The notes under the pieces are model-generated. The model searched no databases. It worked only from the letters and a program-made list of their open reading frames with translations, and was not told the DNA's origin. Positions 1 through 5,722 of a stretch of 17,805 nt of DNA are shown here, one piece after another (the stretch's first letter is position 1; each line of letters opens with the position of its first letter). The position numbers and the translations under genes were made by a program. Origin of the DNA: Rickettsiales bacterium (GTDB taxonomy: Bacteria > Pseudomonadota > Alphaproteobacteria > Rickettsiales > UBA8987); the NCBI GenBank assembly GCA_028282625.1, contig JANQHP010000119.1, forward strand, positions 1-17,805. The letters run 5' to 3'.

Positions 1-32
1 GGTCGTGGGTTCAAATCCCGCCGCTCCGACCA
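1..32 (+). tRNA. 3' end of a tRNA, probably tRNA-Pro (partial)
   Basis: The window opens inside a tRNA gene. The T arm is intact: a 5-bp stem GTGGG/CCCGC closes the loop TTCAAAT. It is followed by the 7-nt acceptor strand CGCTCCG, discriminator A and an encoded CCA. The 5' half, including the anticodon, lies outside the window. The acceptor strand and T arm resemble alphaproteobacterial tRNA-Pro, which usually begins CGGRGYG. The isotype is therefore an inference from family resemblance and not a reading of the anticodon. Confidence 0.85.
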
Positions 33-35
33 CCC

Positions 36-72
36 GCCGCCGCTCGTCACCGAAGGTGAACGAGCTGTGGCG
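36..72. repeat. Stem-loop directly 3' of the tRNA
   Basis: Arms GCTCGT (42-47) and ACGAGC (60-65) continue into CACC/GGTG around a GAA loop, and an outer CGCC/GGCG pair (35-38 and 69-72) encloses them. No T-run follows, so it is a weak terminator candidate. It could also be a decayed palindromic element or help process the tRNA 3' trailer. Confidence 0.45.
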
Positions 73-130
73 AGATGGGGGAAGTGGGGGTGTGCATGAA
101 CCCAGGTTCACAAAAAGCTTCGTGAGCACA

Positions 131-208
131 AGCCAAAGCGCCGGGCGAACGTAGCGTTTGCAACGCAGGGCTTTTTAAAAGCCCGAGTAAAATCCCGCCG
201 CTTGGGCC
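131..208 (+). other. tRNA-like relic, 78 nt
   Basis: The segment has tRNA length and partial tRNA geometry. Positions 131-140 pair with 199-208 at 8 of 10 positions. GCGTT-TGC-AACGC (154-166) sits where a D arm would be. GGGCT/AGCCC (168-172 and 180-184) closes a 7-nt loop TTTTAAA where an anticodon arm would be. The T-loop-like part, AAAATCCCGCCGC, lacks the 5' half of its stem and there is no CCA. A functional tRNA is unlikely; a degenerate tRNA or attachment-site relic is possible. The 33-358 stretch holds no gene I can support. Confidence 0.25.
185..208 (+). repeat. tRNA 3'-end-like repeat, copy B
   Basis: The words AAATCCCGCCGCT and GGCC match the tRNA T-loop to acceptor region at 9-31, without a working T stem. 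It lies at the left border of the AT-rich island and overlaps the tRNA-like relic. Such a displaced tRNA end is what a decayed attachment site left by an integrating element would look like. That origin is inferred. Confidence 0.45.
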
Positions 209-358
209 GTTGGTAGACATTTATTGCTTAAATACAATACACATGCAATAATACTAGCGAGTTAATAATTATAACTCTAAATAGTACGGTATTATTTATA
301 TTGCTGATAATTCTAGTAAACAACAGGTAAGATTATCAAAAAACAGTATTTTCTCAAT

Positions 359-790
359 ATGCTATTTGGAGCCCTGTGCTTTTGGACAAGCGTTATTGTT
401 ATTCATGCACTCCTACGCAATGTAGATTTCTATTGGCAATTTTCTCTTAGCGTGATTGCACCCTCCATAACTCTTATTCTCTATTACTTTCTACACAGAA
501 AAAGAACGATAGTTGGTCAACACACGGTTAACGCACCACTCATTATAGTGTCTATATGGTGGCTTGCTCCCTGGTTGATAGCACTGTCCAACTTTACCTA
601 TGGCGGTCAGGCATACATGCTCTTTATAAATGATTGGGAGATGATAATCAAAACACTGTTATTTGCTCCCGCATTTGCTTTCGTTTTCAGTGGTTATGAT
701 GGATCATTTTTAGCACTTTTTGTGGTAAGTTTGTTATTTGGATTCTTTAGTTATTACGAAAAAAGAAAATGTGAAAATGTATCTAATTAA
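359..790 (+). CDS. Orphan polytopic membrane protein
   Basis: I do not recognise this 143-residue protein. It is very hydrophobic, with likely membrane segments near residues 1-18, 27-45, 60-77, 95-110 and 115-131, short polar loops, and a charged tail (YYEKRKCEN). No signal cleavage site or conserved motif is visible. The ATG at 359 has no clear ribosome binding site, so the start is provisional. The gene is AT-rich relative to the housekeeping genes further right and lies just inside the tRNA-adjacent island, which suggests horizontal acquisition. No partner gene is evident. The length without a stop and the coherent membrane pattern support real coding, but no function can be given. Confidence 0.55.
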   Translation: MLFGALCFWTSVIVIHALLRNVDFYWQFSLSVIAPSITLILYYFLHRKRTIVGQHTVNAPLIIVSIWWLAPWLIALSNFTYGGQAYMLFINDWEMIIKTLLFAPAFAFVFSGYDGSFLALFVVSLLFGFFSYYEKRKCENVSN

Positions 791-882
791 AATTCCAAAG
801 ATCCATACCAATCGATTCATTATTAGAAAACACACAGCGAATGATATCCCAAGTTCAACGACTTGATCCAATGCCTCAAGGT

Positions 883-917
883 GCCCTTCCTAGCTTGCAG
901 CGCAAGCGTAGGAGGGC
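883..917. promoter_or_regulatory. Imperfect hairpin overlapping the GIY-YIG ribosome binding site
   Basis: GCCCTTCCTAGCTTGC (883-898) pairs imperfectly with GCAAGCGTAGGAGGGC (902-917). The 3' arm contains AGGAGGG, the only Shine-Dalgarno-like sequence before the GIY-YIG start at 930, so folding would hide it. Palindromes of this style often precede small GIY-YIG genes in alphaproteobacteria, by my recollection. Whether this one is a repeat element or a translational control is open. Confidence 0.5.
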
Positions 918-929
918 TAAAATCATGCC

Positions 930-1172
930 ATGTTCTATGTTTATCTGCTCAAAAGCATCAAGTTTTCTGGTAAAACCTATATAGGCTTTACCGAAGATCT
1001 GAAAGCACGCATGCGCGCCCATAACACAGGTGAATCAAAGCATACGGCTAAATTCGCTCCTTGGGAACTTGTTTCCTACCATGCCTTTGTGGATAAACGA
1101 AAAGCCCAAGCATTCGAGTATTATCTCAAAACAGGGTCCGGAAAAGCCTCTGCAAGCAAGCGGTTTTGGTAA
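930..1172 (+). CDS. Small GIY-YIG (URI-type) nuclease domain protein
   Basis: An 80-residue single-domain GIY-YIG protein, the length usual for stand-alone members of this family. The two signature strands read YVY (3-5) and YIG (17-19). The helix LKARMRAHN (24-32) carries the Arg expected in the active site, and Glu63 in FEYYLKTG is the likely metal ligand. Family members cut DNA; stand-alone ones are poorly characterised and often lie in accessory regions. The ATG at 930 gives the family's usual MFYVYLLKS start, although AGGAGGG is 13 nt upstream and lies in a hairpin. A second ATG at 925 is out of frame and soon stops. A tRNA-end-like repeat begins 26 bp after the stop. A role in element mobility is only a guess. 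Confidence 0.85.
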   Translation: MFYVYLLKSIKFSGKTYIGFTEDLKARMRAHNTGESKHTAKFAPWELVSYHAFVDKRKAQAFEYYLKTGSGKASASKRFW

Positions 1173-1197
1173 GAGAATCGCGTGGGATGCGTGTAAC

Positions 1198-1227
1198 GTC
1201 TTAAGTCAAATCCCGTCGCTTCAGGCA
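1198..1227 (+). repeat. tRNA 3'-end-like repeat, copy C
   Basis: Thirty bases match copy D (1785-1814) at 23 positions, including the run CTTAAGTCAAA. The part TCAAATCCCGTCGCT also follows the T-loop and acceptor strand of the tRNA at 10-25. It starts 26 bp after the GIY-YIG stop and just before the next gene. Confidence 0.5.
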
Positions 1228-1248
1228 CTCACTACACTTGAATTTAAT

Positions 1249-1761
1249 GTGTTTTTTGTTCATGCTGAGTGGATGGGAAGACAACTTCACATAGCACTAT
1301 CAGAAGATGATGACCGGGACTTTTTGAACTTTTTGAAAAGCAAGGGAGGGGTGTCTCTTATAAAGACGTTTGCAACAACTCAGGATAAACTTTGGATAGA
1401 ATTAGAGCAAAATATCCCTGAAGAGAGAAGCCTAACATACTATATCTGGAACAAAAAATTTTCATGGACCCCTGAATATGCCCAAACTAAAACACCAGAG
1501 AAACATTGCTATATAAAGAACATATCCAATGCGCCAGTTATAGAATATAGCCGAAACCCATCTATTTCAGATGATTGTGGTAGACTTTACTGGGCAAAAG
1601 ATTTTGCTACGGATAACTTAGATTATGACGTGGATGATTTTACGAAATGGTACAATATGATAGCACAGTGGGTAAAGAAACATGCCGCAGGAAAGCAGAA
1701 CGACAATGGTGTCACCATATGGTTTTTACCTGATGCATGGCAACGTTATAAACAAAATTAG
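1249..1761 (+). CDS. Orphan cytoplasmic protein, about 170 residues
   Basis: I recognise no named domain. The protein is soluble, without signal peptide or membrane helix, and rich in aromatic and acidic residues: WTPEY, IEYSR, GRLYWAKDF, LDYDVDDFTKWY and a C-terminal FLPDAW. I recall similar unnamed bacterial proteins with the YIWN...EYSR...GRLYWA pattern, but not their function. The open frame extends left to 1030, but that part overlaps the GIY-YIG gene and reads through repeat C, so it is unlikely to be coding. The candidate starts are GTG 1249 (chosen, giving V/MFFVHAEW) and ATG 1273; neither has a good ribosome binding site. The original start may have been lost when the repeat junction formed. 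Repeat D begins 24 bp after the stop. Confidence 0.6.
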   Translation: MFFVHAEWMGRQLHIALSEDDDRDFLNFLKSKGGVSLIKTFATTQDKLWIELEQNIPEERSLTYYIWNKKFSWTPEYAQTKTPEKHCYIKNISNAPVIEYSRNPSISDDCGRLYWAKDFATDNLDYDVDDFTKWYNMIAQWVKKHAAGKQNDNGVTIWFLPDAWQRYKQN

Positions 1762-1784
1762 TCGCATCTCCAAGCTGCTTCAGC

Positions 1785-1814
1785 GCCTTAAGTCAAACCC
1801 CGCCGCCTTGGTCA
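1785..1814 (+). repeat. tRNA 3'-end-like repeat, copy D
   Basis: Matches copy C at 23 of 30 positions. The part AGTCAAACCCCGCCGC corresponds to the tRNA T-loop and acceptor region at 9-24. It lies between two orphan genes, 24 bp after one stop and 18 bp before the next start, so C and D occupy equivalent places after successive genes. Confidence 0.5.
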
Positions 1815-1831
1815 TGTTTTAGGGAAACCAC

Positions 1832-2014
1832 ATGAAAAAATGGTTATACATATTGATTATCATCATCATTAGTATGATGGGTTGGCTATACCACACAGGC
1901 TTCTTTGCTGTTGACGATTGTCTTAATAGAGGTGGTTGTTGGAGGTACCAATCTGAACAATGTGAATTTGAAGACCAGAAAAAATGTGACCAGGAGCGTC
2001 CTAAAAATTTGTAA
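1832..2014 (+). CDS. Small Cys-containing membrane-anchored or secreted peptide
   Basis: A 60-residue protein with a Lys-Lys start and one strongly hydrophobic segment (residues 4-19), then a polar domain with four cysteines (30, 36, 44 and 52) in the motif DDCLNRGGCW...EQC. The lipobox is absent, so this is an N-terminal anchor or an uncleaved signal. Once exported, the four cysteines could form two disulfides. Small proteins with a CLxRGGxW...C core are common and uncharacterised in proteobacteria, by my recollection. AGGGA lies about 9 nt before the ATG. It sits between repeat D and another orphan membrane protein. Function unknown. Confidence 0.6.
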   Translation: MKKWLYILIIIIISMMGWLYHTGFFAVDDCLNRGGCWRYQSEQCEFEDQKKCDQERPKNL

Positions 2015-2074
2015 TGTGAGGAGTAAAACAATCTATTTCTTTTTCAAATTAGCCCTAACACGTACGTAAAATCC

Positions 2075-2608
2075 ATGCGGCAGACCTACTCCATACTTCT
2101 GAACCAAGAACAAAAGGCCATTTTTCCTGATCGGTGCATTGTGTCTCATGCAAAACCGGATAGCGTCGCCAACATCTACAGAACGCGCACGCCCCTTTTG
2201 TCACTTATCGTGTTATGGCTACCGTTTCTTGTGTTTTTCCTTCTGCCCTTTTGTCGAAAAATTCAGGTTCCAATAGTCAAGAAACGCAAATGTATGTTTG
2301 AGCTTAAAAAATGTATCACCCTCATCGTACTGCTAAGCTTAGTTTTTGCGGGCCTTTTCACATATGACGCTTTGGAAATAAATAATCGCCTTCTTCGGCC
2401 ACTCTTTGTGATTGTTTTCATTATTCCCGTTATTATTTGGGAGATGTACCACCCTGAGTCTTTTGACTACACTATCCATAAGGATACGATTGAATATGCA
2501 TTCAGCCATTTGGGTTATGCCAAAGATTTTGCGCGACTAAATCATGGGGTGGTGGTAAATGCCGATGATGTGGATACCATCATCTATGACGCCTCCGATG
2601 ATGCATGA
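2075..2608 (+). CDS. Orphan membrane protein with C-terminal soluble domain
   Basis: An unrecognised protein of 177 residues. Hydrophobic segments near 41-59, 80-96 and 108-123 suggest three membrane helices, followed by a soluble tail of about 50 residues (FDYTIHKDTIEYAFSHLGYAKDF...) ending in acidic DDA. No ribosome binding site precedes ATG 2075. An internal ATG (residue 74, MFELKKC) would give a shorter two-helix protein of about 104 residues and is a real alternative. The gene is AT-rich and is the last one of the island; it converges on the carbonic anhydrase gene. No function can be assigned. Confidence 0.5.
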   Translation: MRQTYSILLNQEQKAIFPDRCIVSHAKPDSVANIYRTRTPLLSLIVLWLPFLVFFLLPFCRKIQVPIVKKRKCMFELKKCITLIVLLSLVFAGLFTYDALEINNRLLRPLFVIVFIIPVIIWEMYHPESFDYTIHKDTIEYAFSHLGYAKDFARLNHGVVVNADDVDTIIYDASDDA

Positions 2609-2637
2609 ACGGATGAATTCGTCGTTAACAAAATAGT

Positions 2638-2668
2638 CACCCCCCACGCGTCAAACACATGAGGGGTG
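2638..2668. terminator. Possible weak terminator between convergent genes
   Basis: CACCCC (2638-2643) and GGGGTG (2663-2668) pair across a 19-nt loop, in the 85-bp gap between two convergent genes. No clear T-run follows on either strand, so the case rests on position and stem only. Confidence 0.25.
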
Positions 2669-2693
2669 CTCTTATCCGGCGCGCAGGCCTTCC

Positions 2694-3221
2694 TTACTTG
2701 CTAAAAGGCAGGGAGGAATGGTGCACATTAATGCGCACCGCGCCGTCTTCATCCTTGATGTAGCCAAACGTGTATTCCACCTTGGTTTCTTCACTGCTGC
2801 CGACAGGGGTAAAATAGTAGTTTCCCATGGCGGTGGCAGAGTCGATATCGGTGATAATCTGCTGCTTCCCAAAGCGCACTTTCGACCAAGGCTTAATGGC
2901 AAAGCCTTTATCTTCCTTGATGCTCCCGCCCACAAAATAGGAGAGCGCTTCGTCAAAACTTTCCCGAAACTGGTCATCGGAAGCCAACGTAGGTTTAAAC
3001 AGCACCGCGCCGTGGTCGTAGGCATAGAGCGTGTTGATATGCTCGGCCGCCCGCGCGGAATAATCGCCTTTTTCCACATAGACGTTGCTAATGGCCACAA
3101 TGCCATCGGCCCAGGCTTGTTGCGCTTCTAGCACCTCTTTTTTGGTAATACCCTCCCCATGCGCCCATGCGGCGGTGGAAGAAAGCCCGATCAGGGCGGC
3201 GGTTGCAAGAAATGTTTTCAT
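2694..3221 (-). CDS. Predicted secreted iota-class carbonic anhydrase (COG4337-like)
   Basis: A 175-residue exported protein. The signal peptide (residues 1-20) ends AAWA before HGEG. The mature part carries features I associate with the COG4337/iota-carbonic anhydrase family, an NTF2/SnoaL-like fold: YAYDHGAVLFKPT (67-78), a Tyr-Phe-Val-Gly-Gly segment (95-99), EDKGFAIKPW (103-112), AMGNYYFT (131-138), KVEYTFGY (147-154) and the terminal HHSS (167-170) of the active site. Family members interconvert CO2 and bicarbonate, some without a metal. Relatives have been annotated as phosphoribosyl-AMP cyclohydrolase, which this small exported protein is not. GGAG lies 6 nt before ATG 3221, so I prefer it to the TTG 12 bp upstream. 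The signal peptide places it in the periplasm. It appears monocistronic. The family call is from memory of motifs. Confidence 0.7.
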   Translation of the reverse strand: MKTFLATAALIGLSSTAAWAHGEGITKKEVLEAQQAWADGIVAISNVYVEKGDYSARAAEHINTLYAYDHGAVLFKPTLASDDQFRESFDEALSYFVGGSIKEDKGFAIKPWSKVRFGKQQIITDIDSATAMGNYYFTPVGSSEETKVEYTFGYIKDEDGAVRINVHHSSLPFSK

Positions 3222-3408
3222 CAAAATCTCCAAAAAGTTTACGTTCTAAGAACCCCCTAAACGCCTCCTGCCGCCAGGCCTTCTTTTAAGGGGGAAGGCA
3301 CCTACGCTGCACGAAACGAAGACGCCAATTTTATACACGAAAACACCCCCGGATGCAAACAGGATCGATGCGAAAACAAACGCAAACCATGCGCGCGACA
3401 TAGCCCAT

Positions 3409-3448
3409 AAAAAAGCCACCCTCCCTTGTGCGGAAAGATGGCTTTTTT
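3409..3448. terminator. Rho-independent terminator (bidirectional shape)
   Basis: Perfect 10-bp arms AAAAAAGCCA (3409-3418) and TGGCTTTTTT (3439-3448) enclose a 20-nt loop. On the minus strand it follows the stop of the gene at 3475 by 26 bp and ends in a T-run, as expected for that gene's terminator. The 3222-3408 gap otherwise holds only low-quality frames. CTTCTTTTAAGGGGGAAGG near 3283 recurs inverted near 3468. Confidence 0.7.
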
Positions 3449-3474
3449 CTTGTTTAGTTGGTTGGTTTCCCCCT

Positions 3475-4689
3475 TTAAGAAGGGGGAAGGATTTTGCGGA
3501 TCGGCGGCTCTTTTTTGCGAGGTTTTCGTCTTCCTCTTTTAAAAGATCGGCCAATCTTCCGGAAAAAACCCGGCAGGCCTCCTGCAAGCAGGGTTGCCAA
3601 TGTGCCGGCGATCATTGGCATCACAATGCCTTCGATCACTTTCGGCTTTTTGGATTTAGGTTGCACTTCCGGTATCACGGTTTGCATCATATCCATTGCC
3701 GTGGGCATCTGAGCTTCGTAAACGGCCCCCTCGGAGACGGATTTTTCCTTTCGGCGTTTTGCATCCTCCTCCATAAGATACTCAAGATCTATTGCCATTT
3801 TTGAAACCGTGCGCTTCTGTTCTTCCAGAGCGCTTGTTATGCCAAACTCCTTTTTCGATGCTTCCTGCTCTTTCGTGCGTTGCTCTTTCAGAAGATTGAG
3901 ATAGTGAAGAAACTCGGCCATCATAAGCGCATTAAAGCGCATTTTGGCAAGTTCTTCCGTTTCAGATTGCTGCTTGAGCTGATCAAGAATCCGATCTTGA
4001 CGTTCTTGCTCTGTGAATTTTTCCAGCGGTGCTGCCGGGTTGTACCCAGCAACCATATGCCGGGCTATTTCAACAATCTCGTCGTTACTCTTAATTGCTT
4101 GATTCGCTAGTGCATCATCAGACGCAGCGAGCGAGTTAAGCTGTTTTTTGCTTAATGTGTTAAGCGTGGAGATTTTTTCTTCTGCTAGGCTTAACACCTC
4201 TTCTCGGATCTGTCCTCGAGTGACCCCAGAGGGCACCCATGAGAAACCTTCTTCCCTGGAATATGGCTCTCTGGCTCCCTCAACCTCTTCCAGCCACTCT
4301 GGAAGCGGAAGTTTGGGCACTGGAAACGGAGACCTGGCACCAAAATCCATGGGCAATTCCTCAACATCGTTTATCTCCTGAGCCTCTTGAGGTTCTATCC
4401 CTTGACCTTCCTGACCTGCCTCAAAAAATTCCGAATCCGAGGATGCCGGAAATTCGCCAGTATCCCAGTCAGGATCGGGCTCAAATGGATCAGGCTCAAA
4501 TGGAACGGGCCCTACATCGGTGCTTGGTCCTATGGCATTGCCCATTTCCATGAGCACAGAAAAAGCGCCCACACCCAAAAAGCAAACCAAAACCAGAAGC
4601 GTTATCAGAGTTCGACGTTGTGTTGCCAGCAGAGCGATGATGCCAATCACCATTCCGACTGCAGCAAACAGCCAGCTTTCCCAGATCAT
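3475..4689 (-). CDS. Orphan bitopic/polytopic protein with acidic linker, helical core and basic tail
   Basis: I do not recognise this 404-residue protein. Its layout is distinctive. Two membrane helices come first (about 7-23 and 28-46, separated by QRR), then an acidic Pro-rich linker (55-115) with the repeat PFEPDPFEPDPD. A charged, helix-rich region (155-320, possible coiled coil) follows, then a Gly-rich hydrophobic stretch (352-375, possibly a third membrane or re-entrant segment) and a strongly basic tail (377-404, FKRGRRKPRKKEPP). The basic end could bind nucleic acid or acidic lipids. ATG 4689 is preceded by AAGGAG at 6 nt, so the longer frame to 4755 is rejected. It has its own terminator and no obvious operon partner. 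Confidence 0.7.
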   Translation of the reverse strand: MIWESWLFAAVGMVIGIIALLATQRRTLITLLVLVCFLGVGAFSVLMEMGNAIGPSTDVGPVPFEPDPFEPDPDWDTGEFPASSDSEFFEAGQEGQGIEPQEAQEINDVEELPMDFGARSPFPVPKLPLPEWLEEVEGAREPYSREEGFSWVPSGVTRGQIREEVLSLAEEKISTLNTLSKKQLNSLAASDDALANQAIKSNDEIVEIARHMVAGYNPAAPLEKFTEQERQDRILDQLKQQSETEELAKMRFNALMMAEFLHYLNLLKEQRTKEQEASKKEFGITSALEEQKRTVSKMAIDLEYLMEEDAKRRKEKSVSEGAVYEAQMPTAMDMMQTVIPEVQPKSKKPKVIEGIVMPMIAGTLATLLAGGLPGFFRKIGRSFKRGRRKPRKKEPPIRKILPPS

Positions 4690-4877
4690 CTTTTTCTCCT
4701 TGATGTGCAAGATTTTCGCACGCGCGTTCCAACCATATGTTATCAACACCCACACAAATTGGGTCTCGATAAAAATTATGTCAGCCGATCAGCGGCACGT
4801 AGCGGTCAAAAAAACGCATGCGAACCCTTAGCATAACAACCTTAGGTTAATAAATTGTTATTTGTCTCGCAATTTTT

Positions 4878-4896
4878 CAACCTTTGGTTGTTTTTT
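4878..4896 (+). terminator. Terminator-like hairpin with no plus-strand gene before it
   Basis: CAACC-TTT-GGTTG (4878-4890) is followed by six T. The stem is short (5 bp). No plus-strand gene lies upstream, so if active it would end a short transcript from 4690-4877. That stretch also contains ATAACAA (4832-4838) with TTGTTAT (4856-4862). Otherwise the 4690-4936 gap holds no gene I can support. Confidence 0.35.
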
Positions 4897-4936
4897 GAGT
4901 GACACAAACCCTCCCTCGAGCCAGACCCTTGCGTCT

Positions 4937-4954
4937 GTATAGCATTTCCTATAC
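4937..4954. promoter_or_regulatory. Candidate antitoxin operator/promoter
   Basis: The perfect inverted repeat GTATAG-N6-CTATAC lies 29 bp before the antitoxin start. TATACAAT (4950-4957) overlaps its right arm and could serve as a -10 element. DinJ/RelB antitoxins have ribbon-helix-helix domains that bind such palindromes and repress their own operon. The binding itself is inferred. Confidence 0.55.
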
Positions 4955-4983
4955 AATAAAGAGGCTATCCAAGGGAATGTCTT

Positions 4984-5241
4984 ATGCAAAAAGAGCAATC
5001 GAACTTTCGTATTGATGCAGAAGCGAAAATGAAAGCCTATGAAGTGCTGCAGCAGATGGGGGTCAAACCCACCGATGCGGTGAATATGCTGATGCATCAT
5101 ATTGCGCATTTTAAGGAGCTCCCTTTTAAGCCACGCATTCCAAACGAGGAAACCGAGCACACTTTCGCGCAAACGGACGCGAACAAAGCACTAACCGCCT
5201 ACGACGATGTCGCCCATCTCTTTGCCGATCTTGACCTCTAA
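4984..5241 (+). CDS. DinJ/RelB-family antitoxin
   Basis: An 85-residue protein of the type II antitoxin family that pairs with YafQ/RelE toxins. The N-terminal half fits a ribbon-helix-helix DNA-binding domain: the strand NFRIDAEAK, the helix MKAYEVLQQMG, then VKPTDAVNMLMHHIA. It is followed by the family's conserved LPFKPRIPNEET (residues 46-57). The C-terminal tail (TAYDDVAHLFADLDL) would be the toxin-wrapping segment. AAGGGA precedes ATG 4984 at about 9 nt. A palindromic operator lies just upstream. The oddity is downstream: the toxin gene starts 192 bp after this stop, where overlap or a few bases is normal. Confidence 0.88.
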   Translation: MQKEQSNFRIDAEAKMKAYEVLQQMGVKPTDAVNMLMHHIAHFKELPFKPRIPNEETEHTFAQTDANKALTAYDDVAHLFADLDL

Positions 5242-5433
5242 TGGCACGAGGGACCTAACTCAAATTTTGAAGGCCAATTCCCTTCTTATATAAACTTCAA
5301 GGTCCCATATAGAAGAAGAATTTTTTAGCCTCTGACCCAATACAACAAAATCCGCAGAAATGTCGCTTCTTTGCAGGTTTTTTGCCTGGCTGTCTTCAAG
5401 GTGCCATATAAATAACTAGAAAAGGTAGCGATT
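5242..5433 (+). other. Atypical 192-bp spacer within the toxin-antitoxin pair
   Basis: No reading frame or RNA gene is evident. It contains a near-perfect direct repeat, CTTCAAGGTNCCATATA, at 5295-5311 and 5394-5410 (16 of 17 identical). It also contains the inverted pair GGGACCT (5250-5256) / AGGTCCC (5300-5306), whose 3' arm overlaps the first repeat. The repeat spacing suggests that about 116 bp were inserted or duplicated here. The spacer ends with the toxin's ribosome binding site, AAAAGG. Confidence 0.6.
5295..5410 (+). repeat. 17-bp direct repeat bracketing about 82 bp
   Basis: Copies at 5295-5311 and 5394-5410 differ at one position (C/G). One copy lies just before the toxin's ribosome binding site. 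The unit between them shows no coding potential. A slipped duplication or the footprint of a small insertion would both give this pattern. Confidence 0.6.
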
Positions 5434-5715
5434 ATGGCCTATACGCCCGTTACGACCACCCGCTTTAAAAAAGATATCAAGCGCGCTAAAAAGCGTGGCA
5501 AGCAGCTTGAAAAACTCAAAGCCATCCTCGCGCTCCTTGTTTCCGGTCAGGCCTTGCCTCCCAGGCATCGGGATCATGCGCTCATCGGCTCTTATATCGA
5601 CCGGCGAGCATGCCATATCGAGCCAGACTGGCTGCTGATCTATAAGCTGGATGAAGCGGGCGGGCGCATTATTTTTGAGCGAACCGGTACACATGCCGAC
5701 CTGTTTAAGATATAA
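5434..5715 (+). CDS. YafQ-family mRNA interferase toxin
   Basis: A 93-residue RelE-superfamily toxin of the YafQ type, a ribosome-dependent endoribonuclease. The N-terminal helices (FKKDIKRAKKRGKQLEKL) match the family. All residues I know to matter in E. coli YafQ have a counterpart: His48 (RDHAL), His61 and Asp65 (ACHIEPDW), His87 and Phe91 (TGTHADLF). The protein therefore looks intact and active. AAAAGG lies 9 nt before ATG 5434. The partner antitoxin lies 192 bp upstream. lpxK begins 7 bp after the toxin's stop, so transcripts from the toxin-antitoxin promoter may run into lipid A genes. Confidence 0.88.
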   Translation: MAYTPVTTTRFKKDIKRAKKRGKQLEKLKAILALLVSGQALPPRHRDHALIGSYIDRRACHIEPDWLLIYKLDEAGGRIIFERTGTHADLFKI

Positions 5716-5722
5716 CCACGAT

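Noticed and set aside
1030..1248. 5' extension of the orphan gene at 1249-1761
   Set aside because: It overlaps the well-supported GIY-YIG gene in another frame and reads through a repeat; the sequence does not look protein-like.
1..1814. CRISPR array or integron attC sites as explanation for the island repeats
   Set aside because: The copies are too few, degenerate and irregularly spaced for CRISPR, and they lack attC-type core sites; no cas or integrase gene is present.
2718..3131. 137-residue plus-strand frame opposite the carbonic anhydrase gene
   Set aside because: Shadow of the minus-strand gene, which has a signal peptide and conserved motifs.
3246..3587. 113-residue minus-strand frame
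   Set aside because: It overlaps the end of the 3475-4689 gene, reads through that gene's terminator and has no ribosome binding site.
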